Source: Cohnella sp. SGD-V74 (lineage in GTDB: Bacteria; Bacillota; Bacilli; Paenibacillales; Paenibacillaceae). From it: a stretch of DNA of 64,000 bases. Position 1 is the first letter of the stretch. The number at the start of each line of letters is the position of its first letter. The notes under the pieces are model-generated. The model ran no database searches. It saw nothing but the letters and a program-made list of their open reading frames with translations, and was not told where the DNA came from. The stretch lies in NCBI RefSeq assembly GCF_003001675.1, contig NZ_PVYW01000002.1, forward strand, positions 248,001 through 312,000. The letters run 5' to 3'. Below are positions 18,583-27,221 of the stretch, in pieces. Both the position numbers and the translations under genes were made by a program.

Positions 18583-18639
18583 GCACAGTCCCCCTCTTAT
18601 GCCCTCATTGTACTACATTCCCTCCGCCGCCACGCCGGA

Positions 18640-19380
18640 TCAAGCTTTTGGAAAATAACGGATTCTCGACTGGTAAGCTCCCGCCAAATCGGCGTTCCCT
18701 TCGGCTCCCGGTCCGTTGGCGCTTTGGAACATCGGCGGTTTCGCGCCCCGCGAATCGAGCAGCGAGACGACTTCGGCCACGATCATCTGCATGATCAGAA
18801 TGCCCGTCAGCGTAGAGGTCGGGCCGAAGCGAACCGGGGAAGCGCCCGCGGTCGCAAGAGCCGCATCGCCGGGGACGCCGCAATTGTCGATGACCAGGTC
18901 AGCGACGTCCGCCAGCTTCAACCCGTCGCTGTGGCGCGACGAGACCGATTCGCTATGCCGTCTGCTCATGATCGCCACGACCGTCAAACCTTTGCGCTTG
19001 CAAGCCTGGGCGACCTCGATCGGAACGGCGTTGATCCCCGAATTGGAGACGACGACGGCGACCTCTCCCGCTTCCAGCCGATAACCGGATACGAGAACTT
19101 CGGCGTACCCGTGCAGCCGCTCCATCTCCGTCGAACGCCCCACGTTCAGCTCCATCAGCGGAAATTCGAGCATGGCATCGACGCAGGCCAGCCCGCCGGC
19201 GCGGTAGAAGACGTCCTCGGCAACCATATGGGAGTGGCCGCTTCCGAATACGTGGAGAACGCCTCCGCGTTCGATGCTGCCGGCGATCGCTTGCGCGGCC
19301 TGCCGAATGACCTCGATCTGGGTATCGGCAATCGCCTTGGACGTCGCCTGGACGGTCTGCCAATAGGAAAGTGCGGACAT
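18640..19380 (-). CDS. SIS-domain protein (UPF0309-like, MurQ-related)
   Basis: The 246-residue protein has the sugar-isomerase fold: HVFGSGHSHMVAEDVFYRAGG near residues 43-63 and VVVSNSGINAVPIEVA near residues 108-123, with SxS phosphosugar-binding serines (SGHS, SNSG). The family handles amino sugar phosphates or acts as an etherase-type domain. It is located between the glycoside hydrolase gene (28 nt downstream of its stop) and the AraC gene. The products of this cluster (hydrolase, SIS protein, ROK kinase) could together use an amino sugar glycan; that part is inference. Confidence 0.85.
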   Translation of the reverse strand: MSALSYWQTVQATSKAIADTQIEVIRQAAQAIAGSIERGGVLHVFGSGHSHMVAEDVFYRAGGLACVDAMLEFPLMELNVGRSTEMERLHGYAEVLVSGYRLEAGEVAVVVSNSGINAVPIEVAQACKRKGLTVVAIMSRRHSESVSSRHSDGLKLADVADLVIDNCGVPGDAALATAGASPVRFGPTSTLTGILIMQMIVAEVVSLLDSRGAKPPMFQSANGPGAEGNADLAGAYQSRIRYFPKA

Positions 19381-19408
19381 GAACGATAACCTCCCTTAGT
19401 GCCGGCGA

Positions 19409-21496
19409 TCACGCGCCGGCTTCGATAATGACGGAGCCTCCGAGGAACTTCGCGGGCACGACCAATTGTCGCCCGTCCGGTAAGAAGCCTGCTTCTCCGT
19501 TAATCGTAATGCGCTTGCCCTGGTACTCTTCCGGCACGTAGACCACGACTTTATCCGGACGATTGCGCTGCGGCAAGTCTATTTTCGCCCGGAGACCCCC
19601 TTCATGCCCGGACGCCTCGAAGCTCATCAAGCCGAACTCCGTCAACGCGTCGCGCACGCGCACTCCCTTCTCCAGCCATTCCGGCGGCAGGCCGAGACCG
19701 AGATGGAGCGTCGCCCCCTCTTCGAGAATGAGCATGCGGCGAAGAAGAATCATATACGTCGCATGTCCGTAAATATGCGGCAAGGTGTCGTTCCAGGACA
19801 GGCGGTACTCGTAGAAAATACCTTCGGGAAATCCGTGCGTGGACGTGGTATGCTCCAGCATGGCGAAGAAGTGCTCGATTACTTTGCGGTAATCTCCCTG
19901 GATGAGACGGGTTTGCGTGATGTAGGTCGACATATACGGATGAATCGCCTTCATCGGCAGGTCGAGAATGAGCTCCGTCTGGCCGTTCCACGCGCATACG
20001 CCTTCGACGAATGACTGCTCGGCCCTGTCCATCGTGGCCCCGACTCTCGGATCGTCCTTGTCCACGATCGGGAACGGGAAGATCATCTTGATGTTGCTCC
20101 AATGCGTCCCCTTCAGCTCGTAACTCGGTGGAAAATAGTCCGCGCCCGCTCTGTCCAGCGCCCTCAGCACGCAGCCCAAGTATTCGTCAAAGGCTTCGTG
20201 GAATGCCGCGGCGTCCTCGGTCCGCCCCGCATGCTCGGCCAGCAGCGCGAAGCACTTCAGCCCCCGGAGGCTCCACAGATCGTAGCCGACGATGTGGGAG
20301 CTGCCGTCCCACAGACACTCGCCGTCAGCCAGCGAATTCGGCATCAATCCGTAGTACGGATCGTCCTTCGGCAGATCCGTTTTGCGGCGCTTCAGAATCC
20401 ATTCCGCAGCCCGCTTGAGGTCTGGGTACTTCAGTTCCAGCCATTCCCGGTTGCGGCTCAGCATGTAATATTGGTACAGCCCCCACAGCCCTTGTCCGGT
20501 ACCGTCCAGCTGTCCTTCATGGCTGACGAAGCCTCCTTCCTTGTCGATGCTGCGCTCCCAGAAGAAGGGCAGATTCTCGTCCGCTTCTTTCGTATAGTTG
20601 AACATCTGCATCGCGTAGTTGATGAACGCCGCGTCCCTCGTCCAGAACAGATCGTAGAACCCTTCCCCAGGGTGGATTTCTCCTCTGTCTCGGGTCATGA
20701 ACGTATAGACGATGGAAGCCCTCAGCGTATTGAGCGCCTTCTCGTGCGGAATCTCAAACTGCGTCCCCCGGTCGAGGAACGTCTCCCAGAACGTCTCCAC
20801 CTCCGCCCGGCATGCCTCGAACTCCTCGCCCGTCCGCAGCGCTTCAACGTCCGGTACCGGCATATAGGGGATTCTCAGCTGCACGGACGCGCTCTCGCCC
20901 GGCGCGAGCTCGCATGAGAACGTCGCCGCTGCTCCGTCGAAGGAAATGGAGATCGGGTCGTCGCCCTGCGCGGCCAGCACGATGCCGTTGCCGACGCTTG
21001 CGGTCGTGAACTCCCCGGCTCGACCGCGCTGAAGCGGCTTTCTCGTTACGCTGGACGGCGTGTAGTGCTGAGTCGCTTCGACGGCAAACGCGGCGGATCG
21101 GATTTGTTCCGACGCATTGCTGATCGTGAGACGGACGCAGTTCACGTAATTGTCCTCTTCCGTCTCCATGCCGTCCAGCGGAGCGCCTTGGAGCGATCCG
21201 GCGAACATCTCCGTCCGATAGCGGATCGCCTCGTCAACCAAGATGTCGGTCATGACAATCGGCAGATAACCTTTCTTCATGACCTTGATCACGTCCGCTC
21301 CGTAAGGCATCCAAGCGCCGTCCGCCGTCTGGGCGAACAGCGAGATTCTCCTTTTCTCTCCGACGTAGAGGGAGGATTCCGGAGAAACCCGCGTTCCGGT
21401 CGGATAATCTTTAAGGCCGATCAGCGTAAAAGAATTCGCGTAATATTCCGGCTCGTCGTACAGATTGCGATAATTGGTCCCTGTGTTCAAAATCAT
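19409..21496 (-). CDS. Six-hairpin glycosidase-like hydrolase (alpha,alpha-toroid)
   Basis: The 695-residue protein has no signal peptide, so it should act in the cytoplasm. A beta-sandwich N-terminal part is followed by an (alpha/alpha)6 barrel, recognised by YDLFWTRDAAFINYAMQMF (about residues 290-310), DGTGQGLWGLYQYY, and a C-terminal HATYMILLRRML segment. The WTRDAAF motif is shared by the GH15/63/95-type barrels; no single family can be named from the sequence alone. It is the first gene of the cluster that also encodes the SIS protein, AraC regulator and ROK kinase. The start ATG has only a weak purine-rich site, GACGGGGCG. Confidence 0.7.
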   Translation of the reverse strand: MILNTGTNYRNLYDEPEYYANSFTLIGLKDYPTGTRVSPESSLYVGEKRRISLFAQTADGAWMPYGADVIKVMKKGYLPIVMTDILVDEAIRYRTEMFAGSLQGAPLDGMETEEDNYVNCVRLTISNASEQIRSAAFAVEATQHYTPSSVTRKPLQRGRAGEFTTASVGNGIVLAAQGDDPISISFDGAAATFSCELAPGESASVQLRIPYMPVPDVEALRTGEEFEACRAEVETFWETFLDRGTQFEIPHEKALNTLRASIVYTFMTRDRGEIHPGEGFYDLFWTRDAAFINYAMQMFNYTKEADENLPFFWERSIDKEGGFVSHEGQLDGTGQGLWGLYQYYMLSRNREWLELKYPDLKRAAEWILKRRKTDLPKDDPYYGLMPNSLADGECLWDGSSHIVGYDLWSLRGLKCFALLAEHAGRTEDAAAFHEAFDEYLGCVLRALDRAGADYFPPSYELKGTHWSNIKMIFPFPIVDKDDPRVGATMDRAEQSFVEGVCAWNGQTELILDLPMKAIHPYMSTYITQTRLIQGDYRKVIEHFFAMLEHTTSTHGFPEGIFYEYRLSWNDTLPHIYGHATYMILLRRMLILEEGATLHLGLGLPPEWLEKGVRVRDALTEFGLMSFEASGHEGGLRAKIDLPQRNRPDKVVVYVPEEYQGKRITINGEAGFLPDGRQLVVPAKFLGGSVIIEAGA

Positions 21497-21641
21497 GGTT
21501 TCACGCCCCGTCTATGAATGGTGAAGTCACGTTCATTATCCCGTATTGGGCTTGGGGCGAACAATACAGGGAACAGGCAGTTTTATGCACGCATTTGATT
21601 TTACAGGCGCAATGAACAAAGGCAGCACTCTCGTCTCCTTT

Positions 21642-22175
21642 CTCTGCTTTTGCCGCTATCCCTTTCCGTCAGTTCGTCAGCTTCTTCCCGCTCACTTTCC
21701 TCTCCTTTTGTCGCTATCCCCTTCCGTCAGATCTCCCCATCATCACACCTCCCTTTCCTCCCTTTTGGCGGTATCCCTTTCCGTCAGTTCGTGCTATCTC
21801 TCACCTTTCATACTCTGCGCCCTTTGTCGCTATCCCTTCCGGTCAGTTTACGCCACACCCGTCCAACACTTTTTCGTCCCGCTTTGCCGATATCCCCTCC
21901 GGTCAGTCCACTCTATATCTGTCCTACCGCTTTTCGCTCCGAGCTATCAGGATAAAGACAAATAGAGGTATGTCCGATCTCTCAGGAGGCGTACGACCAA
22001 CCTGATTGAACGGGATACCGGCAAAGAAAGGGAAAGCAGCTATGTACCTATTCAAATGCGGCGCAGAAAAGCTGAGTCGACGGGATACCGGCAAAAGAGC
22101 GGAAAAGGCGCAACGTACCTATTCAACATGCGTGCAGACAACCTGACTGGACGGGATACCGGCAAAAGAGGCGGA
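21642..22175. repeat. Repeat family 3: five direct and three inverted units
   Basis: The core TTTTGCCGSTATCCC followed by a CNGTCAG element appears five times in direct orientation with its G at 21652, 21710, 21767, 21826 and 21886 (spacing 57-60 bp). Its complement GGGATACCGGCAAAAG appears three times at about 22011, 22081 and 22152 (spacing about 70 bp). The two groups face each other around a degenerate centre at about 21935-21990. The region is intergenic between the hydrolase start and the end of the system C operon. No gene or known element is recognised; the frames through it are accidental. Confidence 0.85.
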
Positions 22176-22190
22176 AAACGATAAATCGCC

Positions 22191-22253
22191 AAAAAGAAGC
22201 TGCCCCGCAAGTCCCGGCAACCGAAATTGCCCTTCAAGACTTGCGGAACAGCT
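22191..22253 (-). terminator. Intrinsic terminator of the system C permease operon
   Basis: On the minus strand AGCTGTTCCGCAAGTC pairs with GACTTGCGGGGCAGCT (two mismatches), an inner GGCAA/TTGCC stem sits in the loop, and the stem is followed by TCTTTTTGG. It lies just after the rhamnogalacturonyl hydrolase gene and before repeat family 3. Confidence 0.8.
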
Positions 22254-22267
22254 CCGCGCCTATCGAT

Positions 22268-23302
22268 TCAATAAGGATTTTTGCGAACGTTCAGCACGTC
22301 CGCGAGGAACGCCAGCGTCAGACCTTGGCCCCAGCCCTGGATACGCTTGTCCGGCACGCCCTTGTAGCCGTCGGCGTTCTGCATGACTGCCGTGCCGGCG
22401 GACACCCCCGTTACCGTGCCGTCCTCGGTAATACGAGCAAGAATGCCGTCGATGGAGCGCTGCGTATATTTGTTGTACAGCCTTCCCTTGGACAGCAGCG
22501 CAGCCGCGATGCCCGCCGAGCCCGACGTCTCCAGCGGAGAGGTCGGATCGTCGAGGATCGTGTGCCATAGACCGGACGACTCGTCCTGCAGCCGGACAAG
22601 CGCGCTCAACTGATCGCGCAGCGAGCCTTCGATAATCATGAAGTTCGGCAGGTCGACCGGCACGATGTCCAGCGCCCTTGTCATCGTCAGCGCCGCCCAG
22701 GAGTTGCCGCGAGCCCAGTGCACGCCGGACATGTGATTGCCCGCGATATTGTCCCAGCCGTGGTAGTACAGGTTCGTACGCGGGTCCTGCAGCACGTTCT
22801 CATGCCCGTGATACTGCCGCAAGCCGTCATTGAAATAATCTTCGCGATTCAGCAGCTTGCCGATCCGCAGCAGGAAGTAGCCTGCCATAAACATCGTGTC
22901 CACCCACGCCTGCTCGGGGAAGTTGTACGTCTCCGAGTTGACCGTGTGCTGGAAGATGCCGTCCCCGAACCGCGGAGCGTCGTGCGTCAGAAACTCCGCC
23001 ATCTCCTTCGCCGTCTCGATGTATCGTTCATCCTTCGTCGCCTCGTATAGCGTGAGTAAGGAATGGCCGACCGACACCCCGTTGACCGACAGCTTGGGCA
23101 GGCCATCCTCCCTATTTTCATCCACCCAGGCTTTGACTCGTTCCAGATACTCCGCCTTCCCCGTCGCCGCGTAAGCCTCGCACACTCCGTAGAACGCGAC
23201 CCCTCCGGGCCAATCCCAGCTGAAATCCATACGGAACGTCCGCTCGACCACCCGGTCGATCGCGTCTCTGATTTCGTCGTCGTTAAACTGCAATGCTGGC
23301 AT
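22268..23302 (-). CDS. Unsaturated rhamnogalacturonyl hydrolase, GH88/GH105 family
   Basis: The 344-residue protein has no signal peptide and is of the length and motif layout of the YteR/YesR group: FRMDFSWDWPGGVAFYGV near residue 30, WVDTMFMAGYFLLRIG near residue 140 (the D is the usual catalytic acid region), and GVHWARGNSWAALTM near residue 195. The family removes the unsaturated galacturonyl residue from the non-reducing end of rhamnogalacturonan fragments made by lyases. The start at 23302 was chosen because GGAGGAG lies 8 nt upstream; the longer frame begins before this site. It follows the two permeases and is probably the intracellular enzyme for the imported oligosaccharides. Confidence 0.88.
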   Translation of the reverse strand: MPALQFNDDEIRDAIDRVVERTFRMDFSWDWPGGVAFYGVCEAYAATGKAEYLERVKAWVDENREDGLPKLSVNGVSVGHSLLTLYEATKDERYIETAKEMAEFLTHDAPRFGDGIFQHTVNSETYNFPEQAWVDTMFMAGYFLLRIGKLLNREDYFNDGLRQYHGHENVLQDPRTNLYYHGWDNIAGNHMSGVHWARGNSWAALTMTRALDIVPVDLPNFMIIEGSLRDQLSALVRLQDESSGLWHTILDDPTSPLETSGSAGIAAALLSKGRLYNKYTQRSIDGILARITEDGTVTGVSAGTAVMQNADGYKGVPDKRIQGWGQGLTLAFLADVLNVRKNPY

Positions 23303-23326
23303 ATCGTCTGCTCCTCCCAATGTAGA

Positions 23327-24172
23327 TTACCCCTTCAAACCGCTTGTGCTGATACCGTCGACGATGTACTTCTGGAAGATGAAAAAGATCACGAACACCG
23401 GTACGAGAGACAACGTCGACATCGCGAACATTCCACCCCAGTTGTTGAGCGACTCCCCGTCCAGGAACAGCTTGAGCGCCAGCGACACCGGATACAGCTC
23501 GGGCTGGTTCAAGTACAGCAGCGGGTGGATGAAGTCCTCCCACGTCCAGTAGAAGGAGAAGATCGCCGAAGTCATCATCGCAGGCACGATCAGCGGCAGA
23601 ATGACTTTGAAGAAAATGCCGTACTTGCTGCACCCGTCGATTTTGGCCGCTTCGTCGAGATCCGCGGGCACCGTCCGGATGAATTGCATGATCAGGAAAA
23701 TGAAAAACGGAATGCCGAGAAACTGCGGCACGATCAGCGGCTTGAACGACTGCAGCCAGCCGAGTTCCGAGAACATGATGTACTGCGGAATGATCGTCAC
23801 GTCGCGCGGCAGCATCAGCGTCAGCATCATGCACCCGAACCAGAAGCCCCGTCCGAAAAACGGAATGCGCGAGAACGCGTAAGCGACGAGAGCCGAGCTG
23901 CACACCGCCCCGATGGTCGACAGGCTGACGATGATGAACGAGTTTTTGAAGAACGTGCCGAACGAGTTGCCCGCGAAGCCCGCCCAGCCGGAGGCGTAGT
24001 TGCCCCATTCGAGACTGCTCGGAATCAGGCTGTACGCCGTCGTGAAAATTTCGTCGTTCGGCTTGAGCGAGCTGGCGACCAGCCACAAAATCGGATAGAT
24101 CATGCCGAGCGCCAGAAGGCCGACCAACAGGTGATAGAAGACGGTTTTCCATTGTCTGCGCGAGATCGCCAT
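23327..24172 (-). CDS. Carbohydrate ABC transporter permease, MalG type (system C)
   Basis: The 281-residue protein has six spans, the EAA motif [22 protein letters not shown] near residues 170-192 and the end ISTSGLKG. The start is one base after the MalF stop codon. It forms the membrane channel with that protein; the binding protein is at 27222-28568, behind an inserted sigma-factor cassette. The neighbouring hydrolase and esterase suggest that the imported compound is a rhamnogalacturonan fragment (inference). Confidence 0.93.
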   Translation of the reverse strand: MAISRRQWKTVFYHLLVGLLALGMIYPILWLVASSLKPNDEIFTTAYSLIPSSLEWGNYASGWAGFAGNSFGTFFKNSFIIVSLSTIGAVCSSALVAYAFSRIPFFGRGFWFGCMMLTLMLPRDVTIIPQYIMFSELGWLQSFKPLIVPQFLGIPFFIFLIMQFIRTVPADLDEAAKIDGCSKYGIFFKVILPLIVPAMMTSAIFSFYWTWEDFIHPLLYLNQPELYPVSLALKLFLDGESLNNWGGMFAMSTLSLVPVFVIFFIFQKYIVDGISTSGLKG

Positions 24173-24173
24173 G

Positions 24174-25073
24174 TTATCTATCCCCCTTCGATTCGTAGTG
24201 GACCCAGTAGCGCGAGGACTGGAAGATGAGCAGCGTCACGAGACCGATGGCGATCAGCGCCACCCAGGCCATCGCGGAGGCGTATCCCATCTCGTAAAAC
24301 GTGAATGCCCGCTTGTACAGGTACAGGGAGTACAGCAGCGTTTCGTCGAGCGGTCCGCCTTCGCCGCGCGAGATGATGTAGGCCGGCGTAAACGTCATGA
24401 ACGCGGAGATCGTCTGCATGATCAGGTTAAACAGAATAATCGGGCTGAGCAGCGGCAGCGTGATCTTGAAAAACTGCCGAACCTTGTTCGCGCCGTCCAC
24501 GCTCGCTGCCTCGTAGTAGTCCTTCGGGATGTTCTTGAGCCCCGCGAGGAAAATGAGCATCGACGAGCCGAACTGCCAGACGGACAGGGCAATCAGCGTC
24601 CATAGCGCAGTGCCGGGATTGCCGATCCACGACGTGCTGGATTCGATGCCGATCAGACCGAGCGCGGAGTTGACCAGTCCCTTGTCTCCGAACACCTGCG
24701 ACCATAGGATGGATACCGCCACGCTGCCGCCGATCAGGGACGGCAGGTAGTACGCGGAACGGTACAGCCCGATGCCCGCGATCGCCTTGTTCAGCAGCAT
24801 CGCCACGCCGAGGGCGAAGGCGAGTCTGAGCGGCACGCTGGCAAGCACATAGTTCAGCGTGACGGAGATCGACTTGGCGTACTTCTCGTCGTCGGTGAAC
24901 ATTTTGGTGTAGTTATCGAAGCCGACCCAGCTCGGCGCCTCCAGCAGGTTGTAATTCGTGAATGAATAGTAGAGCGACGAGAAAACCGGGTAGACGATAA
25001 ACAGCAGAAACCCCAGAATAAACGGGGCGGCGAACGCATAGCCGACCACGTGGTCGTTCTCTCGCAGTTTCAT
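24174..25073 (-). CDS. Sugar ABC transporter permease, MalF type (system C)
   Basis: The 299-residue protein has six spans and the EAA loop [21 protein letters not shown] near residues 200-220. AAGGAGCTGAAACC precedes the start. It is the first gene of the operon MalF, MalG, GH88. Since a strong terminator lies at 25254-25295, the operon needs its own promoter in the 180 bp upstream; a conserved motif and a -10 hexamer are found there at 25156-25210. Confidence 0.93.
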   Translation of the reverse strand: MKLRENDHVVGYAFAAPFILGFLLFIVYPVFSSLYYSFTNYNLLEAPSWVGFDNYTKMFTDDEKYAKSISVTLNYVLASVPLRLAFALGVAMLLNKAIAGIGLYRSAYYLPSLIGGSVAVSILWSQVFGDKGLVNSALGLIGIESSTSWIGNPGTALWTLIALSVWQFGSSMLIFLAGLKNIPKDYYEAASVDGANKVRQFFKITLPLLSPIILFNLIMQTISAFMTFTPAYIISRGEGGPLDETLLYSLYLYKRAFTFYEMGYASAMAWVALIAIGLVTLLIFQSSRYWVHYESKGDR

Positions 25074-25131
25074 GGTTTCAGCTCCTTGGACGATAGTCGG
25101 GTGCAGGCTTGACCAGCCTCGGCCGGCACGT

Positions 25132-25147
25132 AAGTAAACGTTTGCTT
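25132..25147 (-). promoter_or_regulatory. 16-bp near-palindromic operator
   Basis: AAGTAAAC and GTTTGCTT form a palindrome with 7 of 8 paired positions around a central CG, the form of LacI/CcpA-type operators. It stands right after the predicted -10 of the permease promoter, a place where a bound repressor would block transcription. Three mismatches to the cre consensus, so a CcpA site is only possible. Confidence 0.4.
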
Positions 25148-25155
25148 ATATGCTT

Positions 25156-25210
25156 ATTATGAAGCCCGAAAACGCACATCTGAAGGCAAAAAACCGTTGT
25201 TTTTGTTCAA
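25156..25210 (-). promoter_or_regulatory. Promoter P of the permease operon with shared system C motif
   Basis: On the minus strand TTGAACAAA-N4-ACGGTTTTTTG (25210 down to 25187) is followed, 49 nt from its first base, by the -10 hexamer CATAAT (25161-25156). No good -35 is visible, so an activator is expected. Two further promoters of system C share the motif and the spacing. Confidence 0.65.
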
Positions 25211-25253
25211 TTAGCCGACTTCAAGAGAGGAGGTACGCAGAGTTGGGCACTCT

Positions 25254-25295
25254 ATAAAAAAGAACGAATTCCTCGACATCAAGGAATTCGTTCTT
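25254..25295 (-). terminator. Intrinsic terminator of the sigma/anti-sigma cassette
   Basis: A perfect 14-bp stem (AAGAACGAATTCCT with AGGAATTCGTTCTT) encloses an 8-nt loop that contains the anti-sigma stop codon; on the minus strand it is followed by TTTTTTATAG. This separates the cassette from the permease genes. Confidence 0.9.
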
Positions 25296-26574
25296 CATCT
25301 GCCAATCGGAGCTGATGCTTCTCGGGAACCGGCTCGAAAATATAGCGCACCGCGCCATCTTGCCCGGCCCCTCTGCCTCCTTCCACGACCAATCTGCCGT
25401 CCGCGGCCTTCGGCAATTCCTCCGGCGACGTCGTCCAGGCAAGATGATTCTTCTCGCCGTCCCTGAACGTATAGTTGGCCGCTTCCCCGGTAGCTTTGTC
25501 GACGCCGTAAACATAGAAGTCCAAGGCGTGGCAATCGGCATAACGAGGAAGGAACACAAACAGTTCGATATCCGGAAGCTCCAGCTTCCTGAATTCAATA
25601 GTTTCGTTCCCTTGCCAGATCATCTCGAGTTGTTCGAAGCTTTGCACAACCGTCTCTTCGCCGGATAATCGATGGAGAACCAGCTCGTAATTTCCGAGAA
25701 ACCGGACATCTGTCTCCTGCCCGAGACAGCTCGGCGCGCCCAGCATCCGAACGCTCTCGTCGCCGGATTTATCGGGCCGCAGCTGTAATTTTCCTGCGGC
25801 GGAATCCCCGACAGCCCGAATCCCCTCGTTAGGCGTGGGCAACTCCGAATCCGAAGAGCTATCGGAAGCCGTCGGGTCCGCTCCCGGCGGCTCCCCCACC
25901 GCCAGAGGCGCGTCGTGTTCGATGACCGGCCCGAGACGGGTTGTGCCGATTGTCCCCTCGCCGGAGTGCATTTTGGCAATAACGCGCTCCACCTTGCGGT
26001 CCCTCCAGTTGATGATCAGTTGCGCTTCGATCTCCCCATTGCGGATTCCGTCGAGATCGAAGCCATCCTCCGGATCGTTAACCGCTTCGCCTTGTCGAAC
26101 TTCATACCCGTCCCGGACGCCGAAGTCGTAACGCCATAGATCGACTGCGCTCCACGTCGATATATCGTTCGGGTCTTCCCTGTGCTCCTGGGGAAAGTCC
26201 CGACGTACAGACATACCTTCATAATCGTTGCCGAACGCTTGCCGAACCTCCTCCTGCGTCATCCCGATTCGCAGCCGGTCCATGAAATTTCCGACCGTCA
26301 TTATCGGCTCCTCCTCTCCTCCGCCGCCGACGCTCCCGTGGCGGTCCGAATCGAACGGTTGGCCTGACGTCGCCAGAACGGCAACTGCGATGAGCAAGAC
26401 CGCAGCAGCCGCCAGCGCGGCCGCCCTTGCATTCAGACGCGTCTTTCCTGTCCTTCTCTTCTGTCCCGCTTGCGCCCGCGCCTCCACTTCCCGCTGCCGA
26501 TCCGCACCGAATACGTCCCCCTCGAATGGTCCTTGTTTTAATCGCGCATACCATTCCGGTTTAGCTTCCTTCAA
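25279..26574 (-). CDS. Probable membrane-anchored anti-sigma factor
   Basis: The 431-residue protein has a short basic cytoplasmic N-terminus of about 48 residues, one span at about residues 49-69, and an extracellular domain of about 360 residues. Its start (TTG at 26574, with GGAGGAGG 9 nt upstream) overlaps the sigma gene by 14 nt, the classic arrangement of sigma and anti-sigma. The zinc-finger anti-sigma motif HxxxCxxC is absent. Around residues 99-112 the sequence RLRIGMTQEEVRQAFG resembles the SmpA/BamE-type GMT motif. I do not recognise the rest of the outer domain; it may be the signal receptor. The function is inferred from position and topology. Confidence 0.7.
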   Translation of the reverse strand: MKEAKPEWYARLKQGPFEGDVFGADRQREVEARAQAGQKRRTGKTRLNARAAALAAAAVLLIAVAVLATSGQPFDSDRHGSVGGGGEEEPIMTVGNFMDRLRIGMTQEEVRQAFGNDYEGMSVRRDFPQEHREDPNDISTWSAVDLWRYDFGVRDGYEVRQGEAVNDPEDGFDLDGIRNGEIEAQLIINWRDRKVERVIAKMHSGEGTIGTTRLGPVIEHDAPLAVGEPPGADPTASDSSSDSELPTPNEGIRAVGDSAAGKLQLRPDKSGDESVRMLGAPSCLGQETDVRFLGNYELVLHRLSGEETVVQSFEQLEMIWQGNETIEFRKLELPDIELFVFLPRYADCHALDFYVYGVDKATGEAANYTFRDGEKNHLAWTTSPEELPKAADGRLVVEGGRGAGQDGAVRYIFEPVPEKHQLRLADEERIP

Positions 26575-27106
26575 CGCTCTCAGCCTCCTCCATCAGCGTC
26601 CTCATTTTGGCCCGAGCTCGATGCAGTCTGGATTTTACCGTCCCGATCGAGACCCGCAGCAATTGCGCCATTTCCGCCAACGGCATTTCATATTGAGCCT
26701 CCATAAGGAGCACCTCCCGGTATTTCGGAGGAAGCTTCATGACCGATTCCCAGATCGAGTCCGTATACGCGCGATTCATGAACTGCTCCTCCGCGGAAGG
26801 AGCGCTCGGCGCTTGATAGAGAAAATCGAGCAGCGTCACTTTGCGGAAGAACGCGGACCTCCTATAGTTAATGACCCTGTTGCGCGTAATGGAGAAAAGC
26901 CAAGTCCGCATCGACGATTGCCCTCGGAAGGAGGCAATATGCAGATACGCCTGCAAAAACACGTCCTGCGCGATGTCGTCGGACACATGGCGGCTTCGCG
27001 TCAACAGGAACGCATAATTCCATACTTCCGCCCCGTATTCCTGCATCAGATCCTGAAGAGAAGCGGACTGCATGCGGGAAACGTATTTCAAATAATCGTA
27101 CTCCAC
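26561..27106 (-). CDS. ECF-type RNA polymerase sigma factor
   Basis: The 181-residue protein has region 2 (QDLMQEYGAEVWNYAFLLTRSRHVSDDIAQDVFLQAYLHIASFRGQSSMRTWLFSITRNRVINY, about residues 18-82) and region 4 (LPPKYREVLLMEAQYEMPLAEMAQLLRVSIGTVKSRLHRAR, about residues 120-165), so it belongs to the extracytoplasmic-function group. It lacks region 3. The GTG at 27106 was preferred because GAGGTGA lies 5 nt upstream; a GTG at 27115 is also open. The overlapping downstream gene is its probable anti-sigma factor. A promoter of the ECF form lies directly upstream. Confidence 0.88.
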   Translation of the reverse strand: MEYDYLKYVSRMQSASLQDLMQEYGAEVWNYAFLLTRSRHVSDDIAQDVFLQAYLHIASFRGQSSMRTWLFSITRNRVINYRRSAFFRKVTLLDFLYQAPSAPSAEEQFMNRAYTDSIWESVMKLPPKYREVLLMEAQYEMPLAEMAQLLRVSIGTVKSRLHRARAKMRTLMEEAESVEGS

Positions 27107-27124
27107 TCCGCTCACCTCGATAAG

Positions 27125-27152
27125 TTAGACAACGCAGCGCGCAAAAGGTTCC
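27125..27152 (-). promoter_or_regulatory. Candidate ECF sigma promoter (GGAACC-N16-GTCTAA)
   Basis: On the minus strand GGAACC (27152-27147) and GTCTAA (27130-27125) are separated by exactly 16 nt. That is the layout of ECF-type promoters (GGAAC and TCTAA elements). It stands immediately before the sigma gene, so the sigma factor probably activates itself. The predicted start of transcription falls next to the ribosome site, giving a very short leader. Confidence 0.7.
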
Positions 27153-27164
27153 CGAATTACGGAA

Positions 27165-27202
27165 CTTTAAAACAAACCGGGCCCGCGGAAGCCGCGAGCC
27201 CG
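27165..27202 (-). terminator. Intrinsic terminator after the system C binding protein
   Basis: On the minus strand CGGGCTCGCGG pairs with CCGCGGGCCCG around a CTT loop, followed by GTTTGTTTTAAAG. It ends the binding-protein transcript before the sigma cassette. Confidence 0.85.
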
Positions 27203-27221
27203 ATCAAACAAGAAACCCATT

